From assembly GCF_020618775.1 (NCBI RefSeq), contig NZ_JAESVB010000001.1:124001-188000 (forward strand): a DNA stretch of 64,000 nucleotides, written 5' to 3'. The stretch is from Acidisoma silvae. Its GTDB lineage: Bacteria > Pseudomonadota > Alphaproteobacteria > Acetobacterales > Acetobacteraceae. The position numbers and the translations under genes were made by a program. The notes beneath the pieces were generated by a model, which ran no database searches, was not told the DNA's origin, and saw only the letters and a list, made by a program, of their open reading frames with translations. Of the stretch, positions 1-8,020 are shown piece after piece (the first letter of the stretch is position 1; the number at the start of each line of letters is the position of its first letter).

Positions 1-141
1 GCCGCCCTTGCTGAGCTTGGGCAATTCCTGAACCACGGCAGCGAGAGAGTCCGCCTTCACGAAATTCTCGACCACGATATGGGTATAGGGGTCGCTCGCC
101 ACCGGCGTTGCGTCGAAAGCCTGATAATCGAGGTCGATCAT
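1..141 (-). CDS. Putative 2OG-Fe(II) oxygenase-type protein, N-terminal fragment
   Basis: The first 47 codons of a leftward gene are visible; the rest lies beyond the window edge. The start is an ATG at 139-141 and the protein begins MIDLDYQAFDATPVASDPY. The opening (short acidic start, then a segment reading YTHIVVENFV and a downstream ELPKLSKGG) resembles the N-terminus of small 2-oxoglutarate/Fe(II) oxygenase-like proteins, but the HxD...H iron site would be outside the window, so the family assignment is only by resemblance. It runs away from the edge in the same direction as the RNase D gene at 212-871, with a 70-base gap that shows no promoter I can recognise. Confidence 0.45.
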   Translation of the reverse strand, partial: MIDLDYQAFDATPVASDPYTHIVVENFVKADSLAAVVQELPKLSKGG

Positions 142-211
142 TGCCCTGGTCCCGATCCTAATAGACGCCGCAGTTTACCACAGCCGGCGCCGGTTGCGAG
201 CGTGTCGCAGC

Positions 212-871
212 TCAGCCCTGATGGGCGAAGATATCCGGCATGTCATAGCCGAGCAGGTCCAGCTCGCAGCGGGCCGGCAGGAAGTCGAAGCAGGCTTGCG
301 CGATATCCCGCCGGTTTTCGCGGATCAGCAGGGCTTCCAGCCGCGCCCAGAGCGCGTGCAGGTGCAGCACGTCCGAGGCCGCATAGGCCAGTTGCTCGGG
401 GCTCAGTTCAGGATTGCCCCAGTCGCTGGTCTGCTGCTGCTTGGAAATATCGACGCCCAGCAACTCGCGGCAGAGGTCGCGCAGGCCGTGGCGCTCGGTG
501 AAGGTTCGCACCAGCTTGGCCGCGATTTTGGTGCAGACCACGGGGGTCGCGCGGATGCCCAGCGCGTGGAACAGGATCGCTACATCGAACCGCGCGAAAT
601 GCATCAGCTTCTGGCGGGCGGGGTCAGCCAGCGCCGCTTTCAGATTGGGGCAGTCATAGCCCCGGCCGCCAAGGGATTCCGGGATCAGTTGCACCAGATG
701 CGCCTGTCCGTCACCCGCCGAAAGCTGGATCAGGCATAGCCGGTCCCGCATGGGGTTCAGGCCCATGGTTTCGGTATCCACGGCAACCGACGGTCCCAGA
801 TCGACATCGGGCGGCAGGTCATGCTGGTGCAGGTGGATGGTGGCATTGGGGAGAAACAGGGTCTTGGCCAT
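212..871 (-). CDS. Ribonuclease D-like 3'-5' exonuclease (short form)
   Basis: 219-residue DEDDy-type exonuclease that would trim RNA 3' ends in the cytoplasm. The four catalytic positions are visible: D32 and E34 in VAVDTETMGL, D96 in HFARFD, and the Y163-x3-D167 pair in AYAASD. The protein stops after the exonuclease fold and lacks the HRDC domains of full-length RNase D, as in the short form common in Alphaproteobacteria. It starts at the ATG at 869-871 and diverges from the ROK kinase gene at 1010 across a 138-base gap. The alternative is another member of the DNA_pol_A_exo1 superfamily, but the length and motifs fit short RNase D well. Confidence 0.88.
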   Translation of the reverse strand: MAKTLFLPNATIHLHQHDLPPDVDLGPSVAVDTETMGLNPMRDRLCLIQLSAGDGQAHLVQLIPESLGGRGYDCPNLKAALADPARQKLMHFARFDVAILFHALGIRATPVVCTKIAAKLVRTFTERHGLRDLCRELLGVDISKQQQTSDWGNPELSPEQLAYAASDVLHLHALWARLEALLIRENRRDIAQACFDFLPARCELDLLGYDMPDIFAHQG

Positions 872-1009
872 GCGCGTGCCTAGCGGATGGGGTTCCCCGC
901 CTCAAGCATCATCCCTTTCAGTCCCGTGAGATGACAGGTGTCGAGGGGAGCGGCATAAGTGACCGTAGACGAGGCGCACGACCAAGATGCGCCCGATGGC
1001 AGGGGATAG

Positions 1010-1924
1010 ATGGCTATGCTGATCGGCATCGATTGGGGCGGCACCAAGATCGAAGGCATCGCCATGACGCCGGACGGCGCCGAGATCGCCCGGCTCCGTG
1101 CCGAGACGCCGCGTCATGACTATGACGGCTGCCTGACGCTGATCGCCAGTCTGGTGAAGCGGCTGGAGGCGGCTGCCGGCGGCACCGGTACGCTCGGCAT
1201 CGGCATTCCTGGCTCGCTGGAACCGAAATCGCGTCTGGGCAAGGGCGCCAGCTCCACCTGGCTGCTCGGCCGGCCGGTCGAAGCCGATCTGAAGCGCGTG
1301 CTGGGGCGGGAGATCAGGGTCGAGAATGACGCCGATTGTCTGGCGGCGTCCGAAGCCGTGGATGGGGCCGGCGCCGGCTTCAATGTCGTTTTCGCGGTCA
1401 TTCTCGGCACGGGCGCGGGGGCCGGAATCGCGGTTGGCGGCCGCGCCCATCACGGGCCGAATAACAGCGCCGGCGAATGGGGCCATAATCCACTGCCCAT
1501 GCCGAACCTGACGGAACTGCCCGGCACGCCCTGCTATTGCGGCAAGCATGGCTGTATGGAGACCTGGGTCTCCGGCCGCGCCTTCCGCACCGATTACCTG
1601 CGCCACGCGCCGCCCGATATCGACCCCGATACGATCACCTCGCCGGGCATTATCGAGGCCATGCGCCGGGGCGACCGCCTGTCCGGATTGATCTGGCAGC
1701 GCTATGTCGATCGCGTGGCGCGCGGCCTGTCGCTGGTCGTCAACGCGCTCGACCCCGATATTTTCGTCATGGGCGGCGGCATGTCGAATGTCGATGAATT
1801 GTATCGTGACCTGCCGCCGGTGCTGGCGCGCTATACCTTTTCCACCGTTTTCGACACGCCGATCCGCCGGGCCAAGCATGGTGACAGCAGCGGCGTGCGC
1901 GGCGCCGCCTGGCTATGGCGCTGA
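1010..1924 (+). CDS. ROK-family sugar kinase (fructokinase-like)
   Basis: 304-residue ROK kinase that phosphorylates a hexose with ATP in the cytoplasm. The N-terminal phosphate loop is DWGGTK (residues 8-13), the catalytic aspartate lies in ENDAD (D107), and the ROK zinc site is complete: H159 in GEWGHN, then C175, C177 and C182 in CYCGKHGC. The short 304-residue length without an N-terminal helix-turn-helix marks it as an enzyme rather than a NagC/XylR-type repressor. Sequence style is closest to Mak-type fructokinases, but N-acetylglucosamine kinase cannot be excluded. A purine-rich stretch precedes the ATG; a second in-frame ATG two codons later is equally possible. The next gene starts 41 bases downstream, so the two are probably co-transcribed. 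Confidence 0.85.
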   Translation: MAMLIGIDWGGTKIEGIAMTPDGAEIARLRAETPRHDYDGCLTLIASLVKRLEAAAGGTGTLGIGIPGSLEPKSRLGKGASSTWLLGRPVEADLKRVLGREIRVENDADCLAASEAVDGAGAGFNVVFAVILGTGAGAGIAVGGRAHHGPNNSAGEWGHNPLPMPNLTELPGTPCYCGKHGCMETWVSGRAFRTDYLRHAPPDIDPDTITSPGIIEAMRRGDRLSGLIWQRYVDRVARGLSLVVNALDPDIFVMGGGMSNVDELYRDLPPVLARYTFSTVFDTPIRRAKHGDSSGVRGAAWLWR

Positions 1925-1965
1925 GCGTCCGACCGCCGATCCGCTTCTTCCACGAAAGAGAAAAA

Positions 1966-2772
1966 ATGGCTAATTTCGATCTCGATTCCCGCTTCGCCTT
2001 CGGCACCCGTCTGGTGGAGGAGGCGTCAGCCCTTGCGCTGGGCTATTTCCAGAGCCTCGGCACGCTGACGATCAAAAGCAAAGGCCCGCAGGACATGGCG
2101 AGCGAGGCCGATCTCAATACCGAAATCCTGATCCGGGACCGGCTGCGCGACGCCTTTCCGGAAGATGCGTTTCTGGGCGAGGAAACCGGCCGCACGGACG
2201 CGGTTGAGGGGGCGCGCGGCATCTGGGTGGTGGACCCTATCGACGGTACGCAGCCTTTCGTCAGCAATATGCCGAACTGGTGCGTCTCCATCGCCTTCGT
2301 GCTCGACGGCCGCACGGAACTCGGCTTCGTGGCCGCGCCCGCGCGGCAGGAGATTTTCATTGGCCGTCGCGGCCAGGGTGCCACGCTGAACGGCAAGCCG
2401 ATCCATGTGCGGCCGAATGCCAAGATCACCGACGGGCTGACCGGCATGGGCCATTCCGCCCGCATTCCGCCCGCCAAATTCCTGCCGATCCTGGAAGCGC
2501 TGCTCAACAAGGGCGGCATGTTCTTCCGCAACGGGTCCGGCGCGCTGATGCTGTGCGATGTCGCCGCCGGCCGTCTGCTTGGCTATGTCGAGCAGCATAT
2601 CAATTCCTGGGATTGCCTGGCCGCGCTTTGCATCATCGAAGCGGCGGGCGGCACGGTCAGCGATTTCCTGGCCCATGACGGCATGTGGACCGGCCATCCC
2701 CTGGCCGCCGGTGCGCCCGAGATTTTTCCGGTGCTGGCTGACCTCGTCGGCGTGAGTGCATTGAAAGGCTGA
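1966..2772 (+). CDS. Inositol monophosphatase family phosphatase (histidinol-phosphatase-like)
   Basis: 268-residue Mg2+-dependent phosphatase of the inositol monophosphatase fold. Metal-binding motifs are GEE (71-73) and WVVDPIDGT (87-95); the C-terminal WDCLAALCIIEAAGG segment supplies the last metal aspartate. Members of this family hydrolyse inositol phosphate, histidinol phosphate (HisN) or related sugar phosphates; the GTQPF after the second motif is more like HisN-type proteins than like SuhB. The open frame extends upstream to 1915, but the ATG at 1966 has a purine-rich ribosome-binding site (GAAAGAG) and gives the usual length. It follows the ROK kinase with a 41-base gap. A dispersed repeat begins on the last bases of its stop codon. 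Confidence 0.85.
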   Translation: MANFDLDSRFAFGTRLVEEASALALGYFQSLGTLTIKSKGPQDMASEADLNTEILIRDRLRDAFPEDAFLGEETGRTDAVEGARGIWVVDPIDGTQPFVSNMPNWCVSIAFVLDGRTELGFVAAPARQEIFIGRRGQGATLNGKPIHVRPNAKITDGLTGMGHSARIPPAKFLPILEALLNKGGMFFRNGSGALMLCDVAAGRLLGYVEQHINSWDCLAALCIIEAAGGTVSDFLAHDGMWTGHPLAAGAPEIFPVLADLVGVSALKG

Positions 2773-2915
2773 GCGTTTCAATTTTGGGCTGAAGCGCTTC
2801 CGCAACCGTCATGCCCGCGAAAGCGGGCATCTTCTATGCCCTGTTACAATGCCAAAGGGAGAGGATTCCCGCTTTCGCGGGAATGACGTCGTTTCAGTGA
2901 AAGCTGGAAACGCTC
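2771..2915. repeat. Dispersed 145-bp inverted-repeat element, family 1, copy A
   Basis: The element has perfect 9-bp terminal inverted repeats: GAGCGTTTC at 2771-2779 and GAAACGCTC at 2907-2915. Inside are two hairpins in opposite orientation, TGCCCGCGAAAGCGGGCA (around 2812-2829) and ATTCCCGCTTTCGCGGGAAT (around 2866-2885), each next to a GTCAT/ATGAC edge. Related copies of the same size lie at 9489-9633 and 32683-32826. There is no coding capacity, so this looks like a REP-doublet/MITE-type element moved by something outside the window. It starts on the stop codon of the phosphatase gene. Confidence 0.8.
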
Positions 2916-2934
2916 TAATCGGGGCAAGTGCGGC

Positions 2935-2974
2935 AAATTTTACGTTTGACGTAAGGCGTAAAATTTACTATTTT
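2935..2974 (+). promoter_or_regulatory. higBA promoter with perfect 10-bp operator palindrome
   Basis: AAATTTTACG (2935-2944) and CGTAAAATTT (2957-2966) form a perfect inverted repeat with a 12-base centre. A promoter overlaps it: TTGACG at 2946-2951 and TATTTT at 2969-2974 with a 17-base spacer. The arrangement, just upstream of the toxin start at 2985, is what is expected for HigA-mediated autorepression. The regulatory role is inferred. Confidence 0.65.
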
Positions 2975-2984
2975 TCTCAATGGC

Positions 2985-3265
2985 ATGATCAAGAGTTTTC
3001 GCTCGAAATCTTTGCGGGATCTGTTCGATGGCCAGTCCGGGATCCGGCCTGGAAAGCGTTTGAGCGCGTGGCGCGCCGGAAATTGCTCATGCTGGATGCA
3101 GCCAAAAGCCTGGACGATCTCCGTTCACCGCCCGGAAATCGGCTCGAAGCGCTTAAGCGGGATCGTGCGGGCCAGCACGCTATCCGCGTGAACGACCAAT
3201 ACCGGCTCTGCTTCGTGTGGGACCGGGACGGTGCCACGGACGTTGAAATTGTCGATTACCACTGA
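2985..3265 (+). pseudogene. higB: HigB-type (RelE/ParE superfamily) toxin, frameshifted
   Basis: The N-terminus (MIKSFRSKSLRDLFDGQSG...) is encoded from the ATG at 2985, but the conserved C-terminal part (FERVARRKLLMLDAAKSLDD, then LEALKRDRAGQHAIRVNDQY and the terminal VEIVDYH) is in a different frame. The two frames meet at about 3048-3052, where CCT and TGG share one T; restoring a single T there would give one continuous ~94-residue HigB. The toxin, an mRNA-cleaving RNase in this family, should therefore be inactive unless the ribosome slips by -1 here or the base was lost in sequencing. The antitoxin gene 13 bases downstream is intact. An in-frame extension back to 2849 exists for the C-terminal frame but runs through the upstream repeat and is not a credible start. 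Confidence 0.75.
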
Positions 3266-3278
3266 AGGAGGCGCGGTG

Positions 3279-3584
3279 ATGGACAAGGCCTTGCTGATCC
3301 ATCCGGGTGAAATTCTGAAGGAAGAATTTCTGGAGCCGCATGGCGTCAGCGCCAATAAGCTGGCGCAAAACCTGGGCATTCCGACCAATCGCGTTACGGC
3401 CATCATCAACGGAACAAGGCGGATCACAGGCGAAACCGCGATCTTGCTCGGTCATGCTTTCGCGACATCCCCGGAATTCTGGCTGAACCTGCAATTGCGC
3501 TACGACCTGGATACTGCACGAATGACGGTTTCAGAGGATGCGATCCGCAACGCCGACCACTTCGCCCGCAGCATGGCTGCCTGA
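3279..3584 (+). CDS. higA: HigA-family antitoxin, XRE-type DNA-binding protein
   Basis: 101-residue antitoxin of the HigA/VapI group. A helix-turn-helix of the XRE/Cro type occupies roughly residues 20-65 (GVSANKLAQNLGIPTNRVTA); the N-terminal IHPGEILKEEFLEP is the family signature. It starts at the ATG at 3279 behind GAAGGAGG (3264-3271), an unusually strong ribosome-binding site that overlaps the toxin stop codon. It should bind both HigB and the palindromic operator at 2935-2966. Because the toxin reading frame is broken, the antitoxin may persist only as a repressor or as protection against related toxins; that is inference. The gene itself shows no damage. Confidence 0.85.
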   Translation: MDKALLIHPGEILKEEFLEPHGVSANKLAQNLGIPTNRVTAIINGTRRITGETAILLGHAFATSPEFWLNLQLRYDLDTARMTVSEDAIRNADHFARSMAA

Positions 3585-3607
3585 CCGCCAGCGACCGGAA
3601 TAAGCGC

Positions 3608-3638
3608 TGGACCTTCCCATAGTGGGAAGCCTTATCCT
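3608..3638 (+). promoter_or_regulatory. MerR/CueR-type metal-responsive promoter-operator
   Basis: A perfect 7-bp dyad CTTCCCA-TAG-TGGGAAG (3613-3629) lies inside an over-long 19-base spacer between TGGACC (3608-3613) and TATCCT (3633-3638). The 19-base spacer with an ACCTTCC...GGAAG dyad is the classic layout of CueR/HmrR-type promoters, where the MerR-family activator untwists the DNA. No MerR-family gene is in the window. The dyad could instead end the higBA transcript, but no T-run follows. Confidence 0.6.
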
Positions 3639-3663
3639 CCCCCGTCAGGGCCGCTAAGCGGGA

Positions 3664-4851
3664 GTGACGGGTGTGAGTGCTTTTCTGAACGATTTGGGCC
3701 GGGCCGCGATGCTGATCATTGGCATGGTCTGGCAGGTGGGATGGAGCCTGGTGCTCGGTTTCGCCATTTCCGCGCTATTGCAGACCCTCGTCTCCAAACA
3801 GGGGATGCAGAAGGCGCTGGGCCGCAACGGGCCGAAGGAAATCATCCTGGCCACATTGGCGGGTGCGGCCAGTTCCAGCTGCTCCTATGCCTCCGCTGCT
3901 GTCAGCCGCACTTTATTCAAGCGCGGGGCCGCGCTGGTGCCGAGCCTCGCCTTCCTTTTCGCGTCCACCAATCTCGTCATTGAACTCGGCGTGGTGCTGC
4001 TACTGTTGATGGGCTGGCAGTTTATGGCCGGCGAGTGGATTGGCGGCGTGGTGCTGATCGGCATCCTCGCGCTGCTGGTGAAGCTCACCTATCCGGCGCA
4101 GCTGGTGGAAGCGGCGCGGCGCTTCCCCGAAGCCGGGGGCCATGGCCATGATCATGGCGCGATGGCGGAGGCTCCGGGCAGCGTCTGGCAGAAGCTCGGC
4201 CGCCGGGAGACCTGGGTTCACGCCTCCCATAGCTTCGTCATGGATTGGCGGATGCTGTGGAAGGATATCGTGCTCGGCTTCGTCATCGCAGGCATCTTGG
4301 GCGCTTTTGTGCCCGACGGCGTTTGGCAGTTCCTTTTTGTCAAAGGGGCGAGCCCCTGGATTCAGGTACCGGCCAACGCGCTGCTGGGGCCCATCGTCGC
4401 CATGCTGTCCTTCGTCTGCTCCATCGGCAATGTGCCCATGGCCGCGATCCTCTGGGGATCGGGCGTCAGCTTCGGCGGCGTGCTGGCCTTTCTCTTCGCT
4501 GATCTGATTGTGCTGCCGCTGCTGGATGTCTATCGGCGGACCTATGGCTGGAAGATGGCGGCCTATATCGGTGGCGTTTTCTACGCGACCATGGTGATCG
4601 CAGCCCTGATCATGGATCTGGCCTTTAACGGTCTGGGCTGGATTCCGGCGCGCAACCCGCATGCCGCCGCCATGATGGCGCACTTTTCCATCAACTATAC
4701 CTTCGTCCTCAATCTCCTGTTCGGACTGGTGGCCGTCGGCGCCCTTGTGCTGGCGAAGCGCAATCCGATGCGGATGGCGCCGCGCCATTGCTGCGGCGGC
4801 GGCCGGGCGAAGCTGCCCGCAATGGACGAGCACGCGCACCACCATCACTAA
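3664..4851 (+). CDS. Predicted permease, DUF318/UPF0718 family
   Basis: 395-residue inner-membrane protein with about 8 to 10 hydrophobic segments in two blocks, separated by a histidine-containing cytoplasmic loop (GHGHDHGAM near residue 160). The family includes ArsP-like organoarsenical exporters and other putative metal/metalloid permeases. The family's conserved small-residue/Cys segment appears as GAASSSCSYAS. The C-terminus ends with a CC pair and a His-rich tail (HAHHHH), which could bind metal. The frame opens with GTG at 3664; a second GTG at 3673 is possible. The CueR-like promoter just upstream suggests induction by a thiophilic metal such as copper, silver or gold. The exact substrate cannot be read from sequence. 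Confidence 0.75.
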   Translation: MTGVSAFLNDLGRAAMLIIGMVWQVGWSLVLGFAISALLQTLVSKQGMQKALGRNGPKEIILATLAGAASSSCSYASAAVSRTLFKRGAALVPSLAFLFASTNLVIELGVVLLLLMGWQFMAGEWIGGVVLIGILALLVKLTYPAQLVEAARRFPEAGGHGHDHGAMAEAPGSVWQKLGRRETWVHASHSFVMDWRMLWKDIVLGFVIAGILGAFVPDGVWQFLFVKGASPWIQVPANALLGPIVAMLSFVCSIGNVPMAAILWGSGVSFGGVLAFLFADLIVLPLLDVYRRTYGWKMAAYIGGVFYATMVIAALIMDLAFNGLGWIPARNPHAAAMMAHFSINYTFVLNLLFGLVAVGALVLAKRNPMRMAPRHCCGGGRAKLPAMDEHAHHHH

Positions 4852-4980
4852 ACGGACAGCAGGCAGGCAATTTCGGCAATTTTCGACCTGAACGAAAGAC
4901 GCTAGGCGACACATTCTTTCTGACCCTGCCCGTGCGTCGCTTCGGTCCTGAAGTCTGGCTCACGACCGGAGAATCGCCTG

Positions 4981-5913
4981 ATGCGTGTCGTCACCCGCCT
5001 GTTCCCTCTCTGGGCCATCCTGATCGCGGTCGCCGCCTTCCTGGTTCCGCCGACCTTCAAAAGCCTTCTGCCCTGGGTGACGCTGTTGCTGGGTCTGATC
5101 ATGTTCGCCATGGGCGTGACACTGACGCCGGGCGATTTCCGCCGCGTGGCGCGCGAGCCGGGGCCAGTGATTGCCGGGCTGGTTCTGCATTACATCATCA
5201 TGCCGCTCGCGGCCTTCGTCATCGCCAAGATCCTCAGCCTGCCGCCGGAACTGGCGGTCGGCATGATCCTGGTGGGTTCGGTCGCCTCCGGCACATCCTC
5301 CACCGTCATGGTCTATCTGGCGGGCGGCGACGTTGCCTTGTCAGTGACGATCAGTGCCGTTTCCACCATCGTCGGCGTCATCGCGACGCCACTGCTGGTG
5401 CGCCTCTATGTTTCCCACGGCATTGCCGTGAATACCTGGGGCCTGCTGGAAAGCATTGTGCGCATCGTGCTGATCCCCGTCGCCCTTGGCGTCTTCGTCA
5501 ATGTCGTAGCGCATAAGGCGGTGCGGAAGGTCGAGCCGATCCTGCCGCTGGTTTCCATGGTCTGCATCCTGCTCATCATCGCGGCGGTCGTGGCCGGAAC
5601 GGCCGGCGCCATCGCGACCGTCGGGCCGATCGTCTTCCTGGCCGTGCTGCTGCATAACGGAACAGGCTATCTAGGCGGCTATTGGGGCGGCCGTCTGCTC
5701 GGCTTCGACGAAAGCATCTGCCGGACGCTTGCTTTCGAAGTCGGCATGCAGAATTCCGGTCTGGCCGCGACCCTGGGCAAGCTCTATTTCACGCCCCTCG
5801 CCGCGCTGCCGGGTGCCATTTTCTCGGTCTGGCATAATATTTCCGGCTCGCTTCTCGCGGGTTTCTGGAGCGGCCGTCAGCCGCAAGCCAAGGCTGTTAC
5901 CCGTCAGGCATGA
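4981..5913 (+). CDS. Bile acid:sodium symporter family (BASS/PanS-like) transporter
   Basis: 310-residue integral membrane protein with about ten hydrophobic segments. The family hallmark is a glycine/serine-rich break in TM4, here [19 protein letters not shown], plus the N-terminal [15 protein letters not shown] segment. Bacterial members move organic anions with sodium; PanS in Salmonella carries ketopantoate. It starts at ATG 4981, 129 bases after the permease gene and in the same orientation; no terminator is visible in that gap, so it could share the metal-type promoter at 3608, but it may also have its own. Substrate unknown. Confidence 0.82.
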   Translation: MRVVTRLFPLWAILIAVAAFLVPPTFKSLLPWVTLLLGLIMFAMGVTLTPGDFRRVAREPGPVIAGLVLHYIIMPLAAFVIAKILSLPPELAVGMILVGSVASGTSSTVMVYLAGGDVALSVTISAVSTIVGVIATPLLVRLYVSHGIAVNTWGLLESIVRIVLIPVALGVFVNVVAHKAVRKVEPILPLVSMVCILLIIAAVVAGTAGAIATVGPIVFLAVLLHNGTGYLGGYWGGRLLGFDESICRTLAFEVGMQNSGLAATLGKLYFTPLAALPGAIFSVWHNISGSLLAGFWSGRQPQAKAVTRQA

Positions 5914-5979
5914 CCGCGTGCGGACGGTCATGTCCGAAAACGGCGAGCGGCAGGGGCGGTTGCGTGGCATGATCCCGTC

Positions 5980-7482
5980 ATGTTCACAGCCAATCCTCCT
6001 GTTGCGGAAAAGCTCGATCCCGCCATCTGCTACCGGGCGCTGACGACCCGCGACGCACGATTCGACGGCCGCTTTTTCACGGCCGTGCGCACCACCGGCA
6101 TCTATTGCCGCCCGATCTGCCCGGCGCAGACCCCCAAAGAACAGAACTGCACCTTCTATCCCAGCGCGGCGGCGGCGGAGGTGGCAGGCTTCCGCTCCTG
6201 CCTGCGCTGCCGGCCGGAACGCGCACCAAATACGGCACCGGCCAATCCGCTCGTCGAACGCGCCATGGCGCTGATCGCGCTGGGCTATGCAACGGATGGA
6301 CCCCGCCTGTCGCGCAAATTGGGTGTGAGCGAGCGGCATCTGCGCCGTCTGTTTGCCGAGCATCTGGGCGCCAGCCCGAAACAGGTGGCGGAAACGCGGC
6401 GGCATCTGCTGGCCCGGCAATTGGTGATGGAAACGGATTTGCCGCTGACCGATGTGGCACTGGCCAGCGGTTTCGGCAGCCTGCGCCGCTTCAATCATGT
6501 TTTCCAGGATCTCTATGGCCAGCCGCCCAGCCAGATGCGCCGCCGCTTAGCCAAGCCGCAGGCAGATCGCAGCTTCGCACTCAGCCTGCCCTATCGCGCG
6601 CCCTATGACTGGGATGGTGTCATCACGGCCCTTGCCGCCCATGCCATTCCGGGCGTGGAAGCGGTGACGCCGCAAAGCTATGCCCGGCTGATTACGCTCG
6701 GCGGTCATCATGGCACCGTTGTCGTGTCACCCGGGACGGGTGACAGCCTGACGGCGCGCATCGATTTTCCGAAACTGGCCTATCTGCCTGAGATCGTGGC
6801 GCGTCTGCGCGCGCTGTTCGATCTCGCCGCCGATACTGGGCTGATCGATGCGCATCTGGCGACCGACGCCGCCCTCGCCCCCTGGGTCGCCGCTCGGCCG
6901 GGCATGCGCGTGCCCGGTGCCTGGGACGCCTTCGAATGCGCCGTGCGCGTCATCCTGGGCCAGCAGGTCAGTGTGGCTGCCGGTCGCCGGTTGGCGGCCG
7001 AGGTGGTGACGCGCTACGGCACGGCGATCGAGACCGGCATTCCCGGCTTGACCGGTCTGTTTCCATCGCCGGAGCGTCTGGTCGCGGTTGCCGATCATCT
7101 CAGCCTCGACCTCAACATGCCGCGCGCGCGGGCAGCGGCCATCATCAACCTTGCCCGCGCGGAAGCTGAGAATCCCGATCTGCTGGCGCCCGGCGGCGAT
7201 CTTGACCAGACCATCGGCCGATTGACGGCGGTCGCCGGCATCGGCCCCTGGACGGCGCATTGCATCGCGCTCTTCGCCTTGCGGGAGCCCGATGCCTTTC
7301 CGGCGCAGGATGTCGGCATGCAGCGCGTTTTGGGCGGGCTTTCGGCCAAAGCGCTGGAAGCGCGATCCGAAAGCTGGCGGCCCTGGCGAGCCTATGCCGC
7401 CATTCATCTCTGGTTGCAGGCTTTGAACACGGTTCCACCCGCGAAGACGGGCAAGGAGAAAAAAGATGCTCTTGTCGATTGA
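5980..7482 (+). CDS. Ada/AlkA fusion: methylphosphotriester sensor, AraC HTH and 3-methyladenine glycosylase
   Basis: 500-residue DNA alkylation repair protein. Residues 10-85 form an Ada-type zinc domain with all four cysteines (C43 and C47 in YCRPICP, C74 and C77 in SCLRC); C43 is the expected methyl acceptor. Residues ~90-190 are an AraC-type double helix-turn-helix. Residues ~200-310 match the AlkA N-terminal domain and ~320-490 the HhH-GPD glycosylase, with the hairpin GIGPWTAH and catalytic D444 in FPAQDVG. It should sense alkylation damage, activate transcription and excise alkylated bases. The gene overlaps ogt by 17 bases, so together they cover what Ada plus AlkA do in E. coli. Confidence 0.9.
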   Translation: MFTANPPVAEKLDPAICYRALTTRDARFDGRFFTAVRTTGIYCRPICPAQTPKEQNCTFYPSAAAAEVAGFRSCLRCRPERAPNTAPANPLVERAMALIALGYATDGPRLSRKLGVSERHLRRLFAEHLGASPKQVAETRRHLLARQLVMETDLPLTDVALASGFGSLRRFNHVFQDLYGQPPSQMRRRLAKPQADRSFALSLPYRAPYDWDGVITALAAHAIPGVEAVTPQSYARLITLGGHHGTVVVSPGTGDSLTARIDFPKLAYLPEIVARLRALFDLAADTGLIDAHLATDAALAPWVAARPGMRVPGAWDAFECAVRVILGQQVSVAAGRRLAAEVVTRYGTAIETGIPGLTGLFPSPERLVAVADHLSLDLNMPRARAAAIINLARAEAENPDLLAPGGDLDQTIGRLTAVAGIGPWTAHCIALFALREPDAFPAQDVGMQRVLGGLSAKALEARSESWRPWRAYAAIHLWLQALNTVPPAKTGKEKKDALVD

Positions 7483-8020
7483 TCGTATCCCGTCCCCGGT
7501 CGGGGAGATTTTTCTGGTCTTCGAAGGCGACGTTCTGCGCGCCCTCGATTTCCATGACTATGAAATGCGGATGCGCCGGCTGCTGTCGCTGCATTACGGT
7601 GCGGTCGCCTTGCAGCCCGCAGCCGCGCCGAAAAGCTTGCGCGCGCCACTGGACCGCTATTTCGCGGGCGACTTTCGCGCCATCAACAAGGTCAAGACGG
7701 CGACCGGCGGCACGGATTTCCAGCGCCAGATCTGGTCGGCTTTGCGCGATATCCCGGCTGGCGAGACCATGGGCTATGGCAAGCTCGCTGCCCGTATCGG
7801 CCGGCCGAATGCGTCCCGTGCCGTGGGGGCTGCCAATGGTGCCAACCCTATCGCCATCGTCGTGCCCTGCCATCGCGTCATCGGCGCCAGTTCCGCGCTC
7901 ACCGGCTATGGCGGCGGCTTGCCGCGCAAGGCCTGGCTGCTTGAGCATGAGAATCCGGGCATGACACGGCAACACACACTTCCCGCCCTGGCGGAGGCGC
8001 TGCTATCCACGGTGGCATGA
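7466..8020 (+). CDS. ogt: Methylated-DNA--protein-cysteine methyltransferase
   Basis: 184-residue O6-alkylguanine-DNA alkyltransferase, a suicide repair protein that moves the alkyl group from guanine to its own cysteine. The active-site motif is IVVPCHRVIG with C135, preceded by a winged-helix segment (FQRQIWSALRDIPAGETMGY). It starts inside the 3' end of the Ada/AlkA gene (17-base overlap, GGAGAAAAAAG just before the ATG) and its stop overlaps the next start as ATGA, which points to translational coupling of the three genes. Presumably induced with its upstream neighbour through the AraC-type regulator domain. Confidence 0.93.
   Translation: MLLSIDRIPSPVGEIFLVFEGDVLRALDFHDYEMRMRRLLSLHYGAVALQPAAAPKSLRAPLDRYFAGDFRAINKVKTATGGTDFQRQIWSALRDIPAGETMGYGKLAARIGRPNASRAVGAANGANPIAIVVPCHRVIGASSALTGYGGGLPRKAWLLEHENPGMTRQHTLPALAEALLSTVA

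Noticed and set aside
2849-2984. In-frame upstream extension of the higB C-terminal frame to 2849
   Set aside because: It translates the family 1 repeat and the operator; the typical HigB start is the ATG at 2985 in another frame.
3613-3629. Dyad read as a higBA terminator
   Set aside because: No T-run follows and the dyad sits exactly in a 19-base -35/-10 spacer, which fits a MerR-type operator better.
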